The position numbers and the translations under genes were made by a program. 64,000 bases of DNA, from assembly GCF_000315625.1 (NCBI RefSeq), contig NW_005434664.1, positions 186,001 to 250,000 of the forward strand, given 5' to 3'. Shown in pieces: positions 31,779-42,800 of this stretch; position 1 is the first letter of the stretch; every line of letters starts with the position of its first letter. The stretch is from Guillardia theta CCMP2712. Taxonomy: Eukaryota; Cryptophyceae; Pyrenomonadales; Geminigeraceae. The notes below the pieces were generated by a model that had not been told where the DNA came from, ran no database searches, and saw nothing but the letters and a program-made list of their open reading frames with translations.

Positions 31779-32524
31779 AACATACACACACACAACTCAA
31801 GGCGTGCTCACGATCTGCGCTTCCTGCTTCCTTCTGATCTCCTGCCGATCTGACCCCGCATTCCCTCCAGGTCATCCCTGGATACTGTCTCAGTCCCAAC
31901 GTCGGAAGATACGACGACATCTGGGCAGGGTAACGATACTCTCACCTGAGCTCCTGCTCGAGACAGGGACACTCGTGTAACCGCGCCCTTGCAGGTACGT
32001 CGTCATGGCGATAGCCGACAAGCTCGACCATGCCATCATGTTTGGCTTCCCGCTCGTCAAGCAGGAGAGGAACCCGCACAACTACTTCAACGATCACCAG
32101 GCTGAGAGGATCGGGCTGGAGTTCACTGAGACGTTTTGCGAATGGTTGCGCGAGGCTCCCCTCAAGGTATTGCAAGTCATGAGGCTGATGTTGTTTTGCT
32201 GTCTGTCAGACCTGTTGCGAACCCTTTTCTTCAGTCTTCTCTTTGCATCTTTCAGAGCATTCCTTGTGGCTGATGGTTTCTTGTCTTGATGGTCCTTTTC
32301 CTATTTCTGCATCTTTCGCTTCATTGGCTCTTCTGCTACCCTTCACTTGTGCTCACTCACCCTCTCAGGGAACCACCTACCTCGCATGCTTGGGGGAGAT
32401 CGTGGCATGGCTGCAGCAGAAGGCAGAGGGCGCATCTAACGAGCAGTTCAAGGATCAAGTCTTCGGCTTCTGTTTGACGCAAGAGGCTTGGATCAAGACA
32501 ATGGAGAGGATGAACGTGGTGTGA
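30464..32524 (+). CDS. GT75/RGP-like (DDDN-motif) glycosyltransferase-type protein, 5' end uncertain
   Basis: Spliced exons read: SRPDGWVITL, VPKAIHAYMKNAKENG, IVAGDKKTPPEAKQF, YLTVDDQINW, PWNSIQRRNIAILLAYQIG, IDDDNYFVEGQDFIG, FEFYPRGYPMNQR, NAGLWLDDPDVDAITRL, CPFNSQNTAISRE, GRYDDIWAGYVVMAIADKL, GFPLVKQERNPHNYFNDH, then a helical tail to the stop at 32522-32524. DDDN (metal/nucleotide-sugar site), RGYP, NAGLWL, FNSQN and GRYDDIWAG match the reversibly glycosylated polypeptide/UDP-arabinopyranose mutase family (GT75) and the related DUF288/STELLO group, where the motif is DDDC or DDDN. No signal peptide is seen in the exons found. The intron before DDDN has a GC donor, and one upstream intron would be only 25 nt. 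The intron near 31.54-31.87 kb contains a (CA)n array. Confidence 0.68.
31698..31776. repeat. (CA)n microsatellite in an intron
   Basis: About 39 CA units, inside the intron before the VIPGYCLSPN exon of the glycosyltransferase-like gene. Confidence 0.95.
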
Positions 32525-32654
32525 AGTCAAGGTGCTGCCCTTTCTCAAACGATTTTCCGATGTGGAGCGTGTGGAAGTAATTTCGATTCCGATTTTCATA
32601 ACGGATCAGAGCAAGTGTTGGAACTTGAGCACTACATTTTCTTAGATCCTTCTT

Positions 32655-33545
32655 CTACTCGCTATGCTCGAATACTGTGACTACTGATGCACCGGCGGGA
32701 ATGATGTTGCGTTCTGCCACGGTTTCATGACCAATAACGGGCCCAATCGCTGTCGACATCACAGAGTCCATGTCGAAAACTTGCGGCTGCTGCTCAGTTC
32801 TCTTGGCTGTTGTTTTGCCCTCAGCGGATAAGTCGTGGCTGAAGAAGAGTGCATAGAGGGTCGTCAGCCCATAGATCGATATTACCAGGCTGGCACCGCA
32901 TGCGAGGAGGGACGGAGAAGAGTAGATCCCGTACCCGAAGCCCGCGAGGTCGCTTGACTGCATGTCTTGGAACCCCATGCAGCACGTGGCGATGAGCAGC
33001 ACGTACAGGGCCTGCCCGAAGAAGCGATGGTGCTTCTTCGCCGCCTCACGCTGCTCGGGACCCCTCCATGGGTACAAGCTTGACGCCACGCCCCCCGCCA
33101 GCTGCCCGCCCCATAGCAACAGGCACAGCACTCCCATCCATGAGTGCGCGCTGTACATGGTGCTGAACGGAAACGTGCCATCAAGCCCAGCCTGGCCCGT
33201 AGACTCGAGGCAGCCGGTCATCGGGCAAGTCGGCGTTCCGTTGCCCTGACCCGACAAGCTCTTGTACTGGATGATGGCGACCAGCCCCAGGAGCGCGCAG
33301 ATGATGCCGAGCAGGTGGAACGCCACGTGCCCCATCCACAGGTCCATCCTGCTCCAGAGCGGGAAGCTCTTGATCAGGATACCCTCCGAGGTGGCGATGA
33401 GGAAGAGAGTCATGCCCAGGGCATGCCAGCCGAACAGCGCCGCGCTGCTCGTGCCGAAGCCTCCCTCTGCGAGGATGACCCACGCGATCACTATCCCCAG
33501 CAGTGCGAGGGCGCAAACTCTTGGGAGCAGCCAGACAAGGAGCAT
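32655..33545 (-). CDS. Cytochrome b561-type membrane protein, copy 1 (296 aa)
   Basis: One exon. Six hydrophobic segments, four in a core with conserved His: GWHALGM (H41, TM2), MGHVAFH (H73/H77, TM3), YSAHSWMG (H134, TM4) and KKHHRFFG (H172/H173, TM5), matching the two-haem ligand pattern of cytochrome b561. The family moves electrons across membranes, often using ascorbate. The C-terminal tail (HDLSAEGKTTAK... to VFEHSE) is hydrophilic and unlike copy 2. The coding frame starts right after CAGCAATG. The presence of CAG immediately 5' suggests an intron acceptor and an unseen upstream exon. Confidence 0.8.
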   Translation of the reverse strand: MLLVWLLPRVCALALLGIVIAWVILAEGGFGTSSAALFGWHALGMTLFLIATSEGILIKSFPLWSRMDLWMGHVAFHLLGIICALLGLVAIIQYKSLSGQGNGTPTCPMTGCLESTGQAGLDGTFPFSTMYSAHSWMGVLCLLLWGGQLAGGVASSLYPWRGPEQREAAKKHHRFFGQALYVLLIATCCMGFQDMQSSDLAGFGYGIYSSPSLLACGASLVISIYGLTTLYALFFSHDLSAEGKTTAKRTEQQPQVFDMDSVMSTAIGPVIGHETVAERNIIPAGASVVTVFEHSE

Positions 33546-33551
33546 TGCTGA
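32840..33551. repeat. Direct repeat, left copy (pairs with 34413-35124)
   Basis: A 712-bp segment, offset 1573 bp, about 98-99% identical by eye. Its ends coincide with the start-side splice/ATG and a point inside the coding tail. Confidence 0.85.
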
Positions 33552-34329
33552 TGGTGTGTTCTAGGTGAAGCTTCACACGATCGGCTGCCTCATGGAGGCC
33601 TGTCTTCTTGTTTGTCTCAAGACTGTTCACGCCAAGTGCTTCCCCTTGTATCCCTTCCCGCTCACGTCCCCAGTATCAACCTCCCTACACCTCAGGCACT
33701 GCCGTCTCGGCCTTATACCTTTGCGGGGAAGTACGAGGTCATTATTGGTACCACCTCACCGCTTCCTTTATATGTCAGTCGCCAAGAGTCACTCACTACT
33801 GTTGCGCCGCTAAAAAAAAGTCTCCAAGGCGGGCTGAGTCCTCAAGTCTTTGCGGCTCAGTGCCTCGGAGTACCAGGCCCGACCGTCACCGGGCCAGGCG
33901 GACAACTCAAGCAAGTTGGCAACCTGACTTACCAAACAGTCACTGAGTGTCGGAGGCTTTATTTGAGAAAGTTGAAGCACACTGTAGTTCCTCCTCTACT
34001 CTCCTGCACGGTCCTCGTACTGATTTTTAACTTGAAACTTTGCGTGAAAAGTTTAGAATAGTTGGAAGGCTAGCAACCTTAGCCTGAGGCGTCACGAGTC
34101 TCATCTGAGTATGGTCTATTCGATCTGTTTCTATTCTGCTCTCCCCGCCTCTCTCTCCCCGCCTTCAAGGCTTTTGACTCAGAGCCTGACAAGTCCTGGC
34201 ATACACAGCATACGAGTCAAGCCATTCAGGGCTTAGTTTCTGTTCCCTGCTTGGAAGACTCCAACAGAGGCCCTAAACATGATGAAACGTGCGTAGTGCG
34301 ACTCGGAGGTCAACTTGCCTTTACCGTCA
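33552..34329. repeat. Spacer between the cytochrome b561 copies
   Basis: No gene is seen. 33830-33960 resembles the GC-rich blocks (CCGTCACCGGGCC, CACTGAGTG). A TGATTTTTAACTT...ACTTTG motif near 34019-34045 recurs near 35464-35490 (reverse) and 50455-50482, so it is a dispersed repeat end. Confidence 0.4.
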
Positions 34330-35118
34330 TCACAGGGTCGGCCATGTCGAACAGCTGCCAGTGCTCCATGTTTCGCTCGAATCCTGCTTGCCCTTCGCGG
34401 GCTGAGTCTTGCTGAAGAAGAGTGCATACAGGGTCGTCAGCCCATAGATCGATATCACCAGGCTTGCACCGCATGCGAGGAGGGACGGAGAAGAGTAGAT
34501 CCCGTACCCGAAGCCCGCGAGGTCGCTTGACTGCATGTCTTGGAACCCCATGCAGCACGTGGCGATGAGCAGCACGTACAGGGCCTGCCCGAAGAAGCGA
34601 TGGTGCTTCTTCGCCGCCTCACGCTGCTCGGGACCCCTCCATGGGTACAAGCTTGACGCCACGCCCCCCGCCAGCTGCCCGCCCCATAGCAACAGGCACA
34701 GCACTCCCATCCATGAGTGCGCGCTGTACATGGTGCTGAACGGAAACGTGCCATCAAGCCCAGCCTGGCCCGTAGACTCGAGGCAGCCGGTCATCGGGCA
34801 AGTCGGCGTTCCGTTGCCCTGACCCGACAAGCTCTTGTACTGGATGATGGCGACCAGCCCCAGGAGCGCGCAGATGATGCCGAGCAGGTGGAACGCCACG
34901 TGCCCCATCCACAGGTCCATCCTGCTCCAGAGCGGGAAGCTCTTGATCAGGATACCCTCCGAGGTGGCGATGAGGAAGAGAGTCATGCCCAGGGCATGCC
35001 AGCCGAACAGCGCCGCGCTGCTCGTGCCGAAGCCTCCCTCTGCGAGGATGACCCACGCGATCACTATCCCCAGCAGCGCGAGGGCGCAAACTCTTGGGAG
35101 CAGCCAGACAAGGAGCAT
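34330..35118 (-). CDS. Cytochrome b561-type membrane protein, copy 2 (262 aa)
   Basis: Its first 237 residues are essentially identical to copy 1 (same His ligands and membrane segments), differing by a handful of bases over about 712 bp. Identity runs from the CAGCAATG start to the codons for LYALFFS, then the tails differ: this copy ends SKTQPAKGKQDSSETWSTG... and stops 35 residues sooner. It could be a functional paralogue with a new tail or a young partial duplicate. The 5' flank before the ATG also differs (TCACCAG here versus CCATCAG). Confidence 0.7.
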   Translation of the reverse strand: MLLVWLLPRVCALALLGIVIAWVILAEGGFGTSSAALFGWHALGMTLFLIATSEGILIKSFPLWSRMDLWMGHVAFHLLGIICALLGLVAIIQYKSLSGQGNGTPTCPMTGCLESTGQAGLDGTFPFSTMYSAHSWMGVLCLLLWGGQLAGGVASSLYPWRGPEQREAAKKHHRFFGQALYVLLIATCCMGFQDMQSSDLAGFGYGIYSSPSLLACGASLVISIYGLTTLYALFFSKTQPAKGKQDSSETWSTGSCSTWPTL

Positions 35119-35463
35119 TGCTGGTGAAGATGACTGGGGAGGATGTCACGCTACCGGCTGCGCAGGAAGCTTGAGAGCAGTCTCAGACATCACCGTCGAA
35201 GCCTTACACCAGTCGTACCCCACTGACACAAGTCTGTTCTAGGTTGACCACTTACAAGTTTGGCTGCCTGCCTTCATCCTGCATGGGTGGGAGGGGGGAG
35301 ACACTTGCGTGAGCTTCTTGTTCACGTCCCCGATACTCTCGCGATCCTCCCCGCACTTCCACATTTTTCTCTATTTGTATGATACGAAGGCTCTGCTGAC
35401 TTACTAGATCTTGAGCTGCATGGCCGAGGCGAGCTCACATATATACGCACACTGGCAAGCTTC

Positions 35464-35700
35464 ACTCAAAGTTAAGTTAAAAATCAGTCGGACCGGGGAC
35501 TGAAACATGCCGGGCCCGGTGACTCTACTAGCGGATGGCATGATTGCCGGAAACCATAAAAAGAGTAGGGAAGCGGCAGCAAGTGGAATCGAACTCGCGT
35601 GAGCAGACCTTTCACGAGATTCCGATAACTCAAAAAGGTAGGGGTGATATACACCTTGACCAGCCGCCGAGTTAACAAGTATCACAAAAATGAAATATAT
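35464..35700 (-). repeat. tRNA-like dispersed element (SINE-type), copy B
   Basis: Read on the minus strand, a pol III A-box-like TGGTCAAGGTG and a B-box-like GAGTTCGATTCC are about 70 bp apart. CGGCGGC before the A box can pair with GCTGCCG after the B box like a 7-bp acceptor stem. The element is followed downstream by a shared TGATTTTTAACTTAACTTTG end. Copy A at 14463-14597 keeps the 5' half and a mutated B box. The T-stem does not pair, so it is not a working tRNA. The rest of 35125-35756 has no gene. Confidence 0.5.
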
Positions 35701-35756
35701 ATACACCTCCTCCCCAGTCCTCGTATTGAGAGCGCTTGGTTTAGTGCAGTAGCTCC

Positions 35757-37581
35757 ATGGAGGGCAAGGTATTCTTCCTGTCCCCGACATGCGGCGCTCT
35801 CAGGATGATGATGATCAAGTCGATGATCGAGAAATCTGGAGGGCTAGTGGAGAAGAGAGAGGGGGCACGCGCTGACTACTTTGTGTTCGACAAAACTGTC
35901 GCAGCGTGCAGGAAGAAGGTAGGCGGCGGTCGGATGCTGATGTCACTCCGTGACAGCTGGGCAGGTGGAAGACTTGAGGCGCTCCTTCCAGAGGTTCGAG
36001 GGTGCAAAGCCCGTTCACGTGCAATGGCTCGAGCAGACATTGAGGTATCGCGGCAAAGGAACGGCTTCTTACCCTGTATGATGATGCTGAAACAAGGAAC
36101 AACACTTGGCAAGACCCCCCCGTAGTCCCTCTGCCGAGGTTGTATGGAGACTCTCCTGCCCTTTGTGTGACACTGCCCTCCCGGAAAGTTCTGAGGAGGA
36201 GAGAGAAAGAGATGCGGAGGAGGGCAGAGAAAGGGAATCGCTAGAGGTGAGAGAGGAAGGGGGTAACGAAGTGCTCAATTGTTCTTCATGCTAACAGCCA
36301 CGGAACTTGGCAGGCAGTGCCGAAGAAGAGGCGAATGACGGAGGATTTGGACAAAGAACAAGTTGAAGACGACAACCAGACTGTCTGCCATGCATCTTCC
36401 ATGTCATGACACCTCACTGTTGAACAGCGAATCCTTGCGGAAGAGTCGAGATTCACGCCGTATGCTCCAAACGAGCGGCGAGGCCGACCTGTCCTCTCAG
36501 GACATTTCGAGCATGTGAGGAGCATGATGCAAATGCTCCATGTCTACTGATGAGCATTCATGCAGGCGCTGTTGGACATTCTCGACAACCTTGGAAAGCA
36601 TCGGTCATCTGTACTGCTGGAGGACAAGTGAACATTTCTCTTTCAATCCATCTAATTTGTCCAATTAAGTTTGTTGCTGCACTGCAGACGCTGTGTTGTT
36701 ATCTATGATGGCTTCCCCAAGGCAAGGTGCGCAGGAAATTGTGCATCACCGATCGTCTGATCGTTCCAAGATATCACTCATTGGTCCTGCCCAAAGAGAA
36801 AATCATGTCCATACATGACCTCAAGAGGAGCAATCTCGAAGTTTTGAGGTTGAAGCTTTCAAAACAACTGTTCTCAGTGTCAAACTTGAACGTGTAGACA
36901 TATGCATGAGATAGCCGTCAAGCTAACAAAACATCTTCGACAAGGTGTTTTGGCACAACTGACACACCTACACTGAATCGATTGTAACAGATTCAGGTTG
37001 CGAGGAGCTCTCTTTCAGAATAGGATACCATTCTGTAAGTTCTTGCACCGGTTGCCTTGCAAAACACGTTTCTCTTGACTTCGAACGCGTCATGACGAGG
37101 TAGATCCCGTCTCTGAAGCTCCTTCACCTGCACGTCATATCCACAGACTTTGACTCCCCATGCTTGAAGAACAAGAAGCATTGGAACTCGTTTCAGGTCT
37201 CTCAGCCTTGCAAGTGTCTCTCTCTTGACGGTCAATATCAGCCGCCATTCTTCATCGACAGCGGGATGCTCATGGAGGATCTTGAAAGGAACGGCAAGAT
37301 CTCGATCAATAAGGAACAAGCGCTGTAAGTGACAGATGCCTGATCGCTTCGTCCTTGACAACTTGGCAGTCAATGGCTCAAGGACGACATGATATCACAT
37401 CGCACAGAAGAAGTGCGTCGATCGTTGAACGCTTCACTTCTTCGTGCTGACGTTGACTCAGAAAATGAAGAATATTCCAGCATTGAAAGACCATCTTGCA
37501 AGGCATAATGTGAGTTGATATCAGTTGCCCTGTGTGAGTTTTTCATTACATCAGGTGCAAGAAACCAGTATGTACAGGTAA
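35757..37581 (+). CDS. APTX: BRCT-aprataxin fusion: BRCT, HIT domain, C2H2-type zinc finger
   Basis: Exon 1 (35757-35918) and exon 2 (from 35965) encode a BRCT domain: [30 protein letters not shown] and [14 protein letters not shown] with the conserved Trp. A basic linker ([10 protein letters not shown]) follows. Later exons spell an aprataxin HIT domain: [69 protein letters not shown], then [15 protein letters not shown], the aprataxin zinc-finger end; last codons QETSMYR, stop 37579-37581. Aprataxin removes AMP from aborted DNA ligations. In the HIT triad the first His is Leu (LLHLH), while the nucleophile and third His remain. Animal aprataxin has FHA, not BRCT, at its N-terminus. The 36080-36300 region could not be joined with certainty, so two genes remain possible. 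Confidence 0.7.
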
Positions 37582-37792
37582 AGTCTACTAATCAACAAAT
37601 CCAACAGTCAACAACTCAAAATTGTTTGTCCCGCGCCAACAGCAGGATAGACCTTGAACATATCAAAACAATAAACAAACAACAAGCATCATTCAATGTC
37701 AATGTTGCTTCTGAAGTCGTAGTTGTTTTCAGGGGTTTCAGGGGGGGTCCATGGCGAGTTGATATCCTCCTGACAACATTTCAGTCAGTGTG

Positions 37793-38698
37793 TCAGAATC
37801 GCTCAAACACGCATGAAACCTCGTCGATTGAAAACTCTTTTTTCTTTGCTTTCCTTGACGTAAAGCTGTTTTGCGATCTCTTGTTGGACGCAATCAAACT
37901 CGCTTGCTTGATCTCTTTCTCCAGGTCTATTGAGTCTCGAGCAATGAGTTCGATCTCCGATCGATGGTACTTGGGGTACAACCCCTCTTCCTCCTCCTTC
38001 TCCTCCACTACATCCGACAGGAAGGATTCCTCAAAAGCATCGTCTGCCCCATCCAGATGGCTCCTTTCCAATTTAACAGCACAATCCTTCAATGGATTGA
38101 ACTTATTCTCTTCGTCAAAGCACCTCCCGCTGATTTCTTGCAACATGCTTGCCCCGGCATTGCGGCAGCTTAGGTTTTGACTGGTCCGCCCGTTCCACAA
38201 GGCGGGATATCCTGAGTATTTCTCTGCATGAGGAGCAGGTAAGAGGTCATGGCAGCTGGCAAGAGCACAAGGAGCAGGCAGCTGACCTGTTGTGGAGGAG
38301 AAAACATCAAAATTGCCTCCTTCCAGATCAAACTTTGTCCTCAGAGGGCTAGCATGTTGGAATAAAATCTGTTTGTGGTCCATGTTGCACATCGCTGGAC
38401 GGAGACGAGGCCGGGGAGAGTCTGCAAACTGGTTCGAAGCGTTCTTCAGAGGCTCCATTTTGAGGATCCTTGAGATAGATGATTGTCTGATCGGAAACTT
38501 GGGAAATAGTTCTTTCGACGTATCGCGAATGATGAAGGTATCTTGTTCTTCGCCCTTGACCTCTTGAGACGAGACGTTCCCTTCCTTGTTATCGTTCGAC
38601 ATGTTCTCATTTCTCTTGGTCACAACCAGGCTTGATCTGGGAATAGCCAACAAGTACGTCCGTTCCGCACTTTCTTGCTTCCCAAGAGTCCCTGCCAC
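37793..38698 (-). CDS. Hypothetical acidic/basic protein, probably internal to C-terminal exon(s) (about 301 codons)
   Basis: A long minus frame preceded by an acceptor (TTCACTCAG/GTGGCAGGG), so the true start is in an upstream exon; the donor TTGTG/GTGAGT near 38770 would join it in phase to SSWRYLRNSRVVV. The protein is hydrophilic, with Ser-rich RQSSISRI, NQFADSPRPRLRP, an acidic EEKEEEEG stretch and a basic RKAKKKEFS near the end, then SCVFERF. No family is recognised. It is likely nuclear or cytosolic. It is convergent with the BRCT-aprataxin gene, 211 bp apart. Confidence 0.5.
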   Translation of the reverse strand: MAGTLGKQESAERTYLLAIPRSSLVVTKRNENMSNDNKEGNVSSQEVKGEEQDTFIIRDTSKELFPKFPIRQSSISRILKMEPLKNASNQFADSPRPRLRPAMCNMDHKQILFQHASPLRTKFDLEGGNFDVFSSTTGQLPAPCALASCHDLLPAPHAEKYSGYPALWNGRTSQNLSCRNAGASMLQEISGRCFDEENKFNPLKDCAVKLERSHLDGADDAFEESFLSDVVEEKEEEEGLYPKYHRSEIELIARDSIDLEKEIKQASLIASNKRSQNSFTSRKAKKKEFSIDEVSCVFERF

Positions 38699-39806
38699 CT
38701 GAGTGAATGTTCAGGTTCTGCAGTACGAACCCCTCCTCGACTTCCATCAACTCCTGTCGACTCACCACAACTCTGCTGTTGCGCAAGTACCTCCAGCTGC
38801 TCCTGCCACCGATTCCTGGCCGATATTGGTTGTAGTAGTCGGCAAGGTAACTCTCAGCCTCGGCAAGTCGTTGAGCAGATCGTCCTGCTCAGTAAGAGTT
38901 ACAGAAGCCGAACACATCCAGCACTAAGAAACTTCTTCAGTCGCTTCCGAGAGCCCTCCATTCCCCACTTTCTACCGACTCTCCCACCCTCATTCTGTCT
39001 CAACCTCTTCTCCCAGTGCCTTTTCCAGCACACGTCACATTCCCCCTCGGACTAATCGGCGACTGTTCTCATGCTTGTTCTGAGCTCTGCTCTCCCTCCC
39101 CCTCCCCCTCCCCCTCCCCCTCCCTCTTCTCATCACACATTCCCCTCCTCTTCCCCCCTCCTCACCATGGCCGCGGCTGATCATCGGCTGATCCATCAGT
39201 GGCCGCATGGAGCTAAGCGAGCATTTTGTGCCTGGAATTGCCGGGGGTGGAAATACGGGCTGGGGGGTGGGGCAGGGTGGGATGGTTTCAGAGTAGGGGT
39301 AGTTCCTAGACTAATTGGACCCGTAGGAATGATACCTGTCACTGTAGGTAAGGGGTGGGGGTGATCTGATTGGCACCGAGCCTCGGAGGGGGTAGTTGAT
39401 GCCCTACTTGAGGTCACCTACCCCTTTCTAGGCCAGCAACTTCTAGTACATTTGGGGGGTACCAGTACCCCCTCAAGCTAGAGGTACTCATCAATCGAAA
39501 GGTGCACGACACGGGGTCCTGGACCACCCCAATGACACCCAGTGATTTGTACTTCTAACGTAGGTGGGTAGTCTTGTGGGTTCACTCATACACAGGGGTG
39601 GTAGGTTTCAAGGCCTTTGACCTTTTTGTTTCTCGATTTGACAAGATCGGCGAAATGAGCCGCGAGTCGCGGCGTGCGGGCTGAAGAGCGTGTGGAGGAG
39701 GAGGAGAGTCGAAGAGAACCAGCAGAGAGGTCAGCTGGTTGTGATGATGGAGGAGGAGGGGACTTTGTCGCTGGCGACGATTGAAGAGTAAGAATTGCAG
39801 CGGGGA
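38699..39806. repeat. Intergenic: C-rich runs and G-rich GGGGTAGTACC-type element 4
   Basis: 39085-39125 is a CCCTCC run. 39240-39600 holds GGGGTGGGGGTG, AGGGGGTAGTTG and GGGGGGTACCAGTACCCCC, as in the other three elements, and ends about 200 bp before the next ATG. The first 200 bases may hold an upstream exon of the leftward gene. Confidence 0.45.
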
Positions 39807-42800
39807 ATGAGCAGGACGAAATCGTCGAGCTCTTCGGATCGCCGAATGCATCCAGATCAAGAGCATGGGAGGGAGGTGAAGGTGGAGGGAGCAGGAGTGG
39901 GGCTGAGCGGTCAACCCAACCAGGAGAGGGGAGGGAGGAGATTGAATGACGGCAATTATGAAGCACTGATGGAGGATAACTCTGAGATAAGCGAAGACGA
40001 GAAACAGCAGTTGATCAAGATGCGAAAGGCGCTGGAGCACGAAATGGAAGAAATGCAGAAGATATATCAGGAATTCTCTGGTCATGCCGCTTCTCTTCTC
40101 TTCATCTTTTGTAGATGTCACTTTTTCGATTTTGTTTCAAACCCCTCGTTCTTCGTTTGTTGAGTGCTGACGTTGAATCACAGGCAAGTATGGGATCTCC
40201 GCCGGAGAAATACAAAGAGACGAGAATGATCTAAGAATGCAGGTGTTGACACCTTGCTCTGGATAGACTCAAGCTGTTCTTTGTGACCATGTCCAGATTC
40301 AAAGCATCGACGAGAGACTGAACGAGATTGATAAACAGCAGTCGAGCGAGTTCAGGTTGTCTTGACTTTGACTTCAAAGGAGGTTGACAGGTGCTGCAGG
40401 CAATTCGATTCCTTGACAGGATCAGATGCGAACTCAAGGTCAGCCCCACAGCACCCGGTGCCATTGGATTGAAATGATTCTGAGTATGACTGATGAATGT
40501 CTGCGCAGGAACCTCGGGGAAAGACAAGCAATGGAATCGAGAGGGAAGGAACAAAACCAGTTGAGAACGACGGACTTTCCTCAGATGGAAATGCCAGCAA
40601 CTTCGTCGATCGATTGCAGTCTGGCGGAGCTGGGGTTTACCATGGCATGTCTACGCAAGATGACAGCTATTTCTCCGAGGTGTTTTTTAAGTCTCGCCCT
40701 TTGACAAGTTGACATTGACCGCTGGTGTGAAAGAGTGCCAGTCAGCTGGCGTCAGGTGATGGCCGACTTCGTCGATCCAACGGGGACGAGAGTTACAATG
40801 AAGAGGATGATGATGACATTTCATCGGAGGGATTGGAGGTGAGCTGTAGAGATGGGGTAAAGATGCTGACCTGGCTCAAAGGAGCTCAAAGAGTACCTGT
40901 GGATGGTAAAACCAGAGAAATTTCACAAGATTGCTGCTATGAATGGCATTGAGGTGCCCAACCTCTTTACTCTCATCTCCCACGTTCTTCTGCTACCCTC
41001 CCCCCACCTCTCCATCTAGTTGCTCTGCTGCGATTGGAATGATCTATCTTGCAGGACGTCTCTGGGCGTTCAAGACACGATATGGTGGAGCATCTCATGG
41101 AGCTGTTCTTGAACTCGAACGATGGGTTGCAGGTGATGATACGAGAAATTTGAGATCCTCCTCCCGTTTCATCAAGTTTCACTCGCTTTCTCCCTGTGTC
41201 ATGCTTTTCTCTCCTTTCTGTCAGCCACAACCTCACATTTTTCTCAGCTCCCGGACGAAAGCAGCGAAAGCGAGCAGGAGGACCTTTCGGAGGGGCTCAA
41301 CACTCGAGGGAGGGCGACACTGCAGCTAGACACCATCGCCTCGACCCCAGAGTCAGAGCGAGTGGAGGAAGGAGAACGTCGACGGGACTGGGCAGGGGAG
41401 ACGAAGGAGGGACAGGATCGACAAGGCTGGGGGAAGGAGGACCTGGACGACTTTTCACGGACTCTGCGGAGGGAGCAGCTGAGGCGGAGTGACGACGAAG
41501 GGACCAGGGGCGAGGATGGAGGGGAGAGGCAGGCTGATGAGCCGATCGTCGCACGCATCGACCATGGCAGTGCTCAATATGAGCATAATCACGAGGGACT
41601 GGGAGATGATGATGATGATGATGATGATCATCATCATCATCAGCAGCAGCAGCATCATCAGCAGCATCATCAGCATCATCAGCGACATCACGATTCTCTG
41701 TCTTCCGATCAAGGATCTCATGGTCATCTTCAACATCAAGACCATGAGCAGCAGCAGGAGCATTATCATCATCATCATCATCATCATCACCATCATCATC
41801 CTCGTCATCCTCAGCAGCATCAGCAAGAGCCAGAGCCGAGAGAGCACGAAGATTTCGGTGGAGTTGAAGTGAATCACCTTCATCCCCCTGCTCCCCATCT
41901 CCCACGGGGTAAAGACGTCGCCAGGACTTCATCAGCTAGCAGTCAGCAGCAGCGGGAGGAAGAAAACTTCCGACCTTCGTCGCGCTCGTCTCTCTCCTCT
42001 GGTTTCTCCCGTGGTCAAAGTGAGACTACCTCTGCTCCTCACCGCCAGCTTCCAGGACGCGCTCCTTCTGCTCACTCAGCCGCTTCCTCCCAGTCGAACT
42101 TTTCTGGCTCCACCAAAGTCTCTCAGATCAGAGCCATGTACGAGGACATGTCCACCACCTCCTCTGCTGCACCGCAACATGCTCCTCTTCGTCATCATGC
42201 AGGAGGAGGAGGAGGAGGAGGAGGAGATCATACTATCCTGGTCAGCCATCAGTACAAGACACATGCCTCTTCCTCTCAACCTCCCAAGAACTTCGGCAAG
42301 ACAGGAGCAGATGTTCTGAGCATGTTGCAAGGAGGAGGAGGAGGAGGAGGAGGAGGAGGAGGAGGAGGAGGAGGAGGAGGAGGTGAGGGTCACCTCCTCC
42401 TCCTCCTCCTGCTGCTGGTGGATGAGGAGGAGGAGGAGGAGGAGGTGGAGCGGAGGTGGTGGTGGTGGTGGTGTTGTCGTTGGTGGTGGTGGTGGTGGTG
42501 GTGGTGGTGGAGGAGGAGTAGTAGGAGGAGGAGGAGGCGGCAGCAGCAGCAGCAGCAGCTGGTCGTCGTTGCTGATGAGGAGCAGTAGTAGTAGTAGNNN
42601 NNNNNNNNNNNNNNNNNNNNNNNNNNNNNNNNNNNNNNNNNNNNNNNNNNNNNNNNNNNNNNNNNNNNNNNNNNNNNNNNNNNNNNNNNNNNNNNNNAGG
42701 AGGAGGAGGAAGACAGGAGAAGTTGCGTCAGGTGTGTGAATGGCTCCTCTCGTTTAAGCTGATGCGCTTGTACAGGACAAGTCAGCCATTCCTCAAGGTC

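Noticed and set aside
35571-35690. A functional tRNA gene
   Set aside because: A/B boxes and acceptor pairing are suggestive, but the T-stem does not pair and spacing is too long.
41362-41932. Overlapping frames on both strands in the GAT/CAT region
   Set aside because: Trinucleotide runs open every frame; only the frame continuous with flanking exons is kept.
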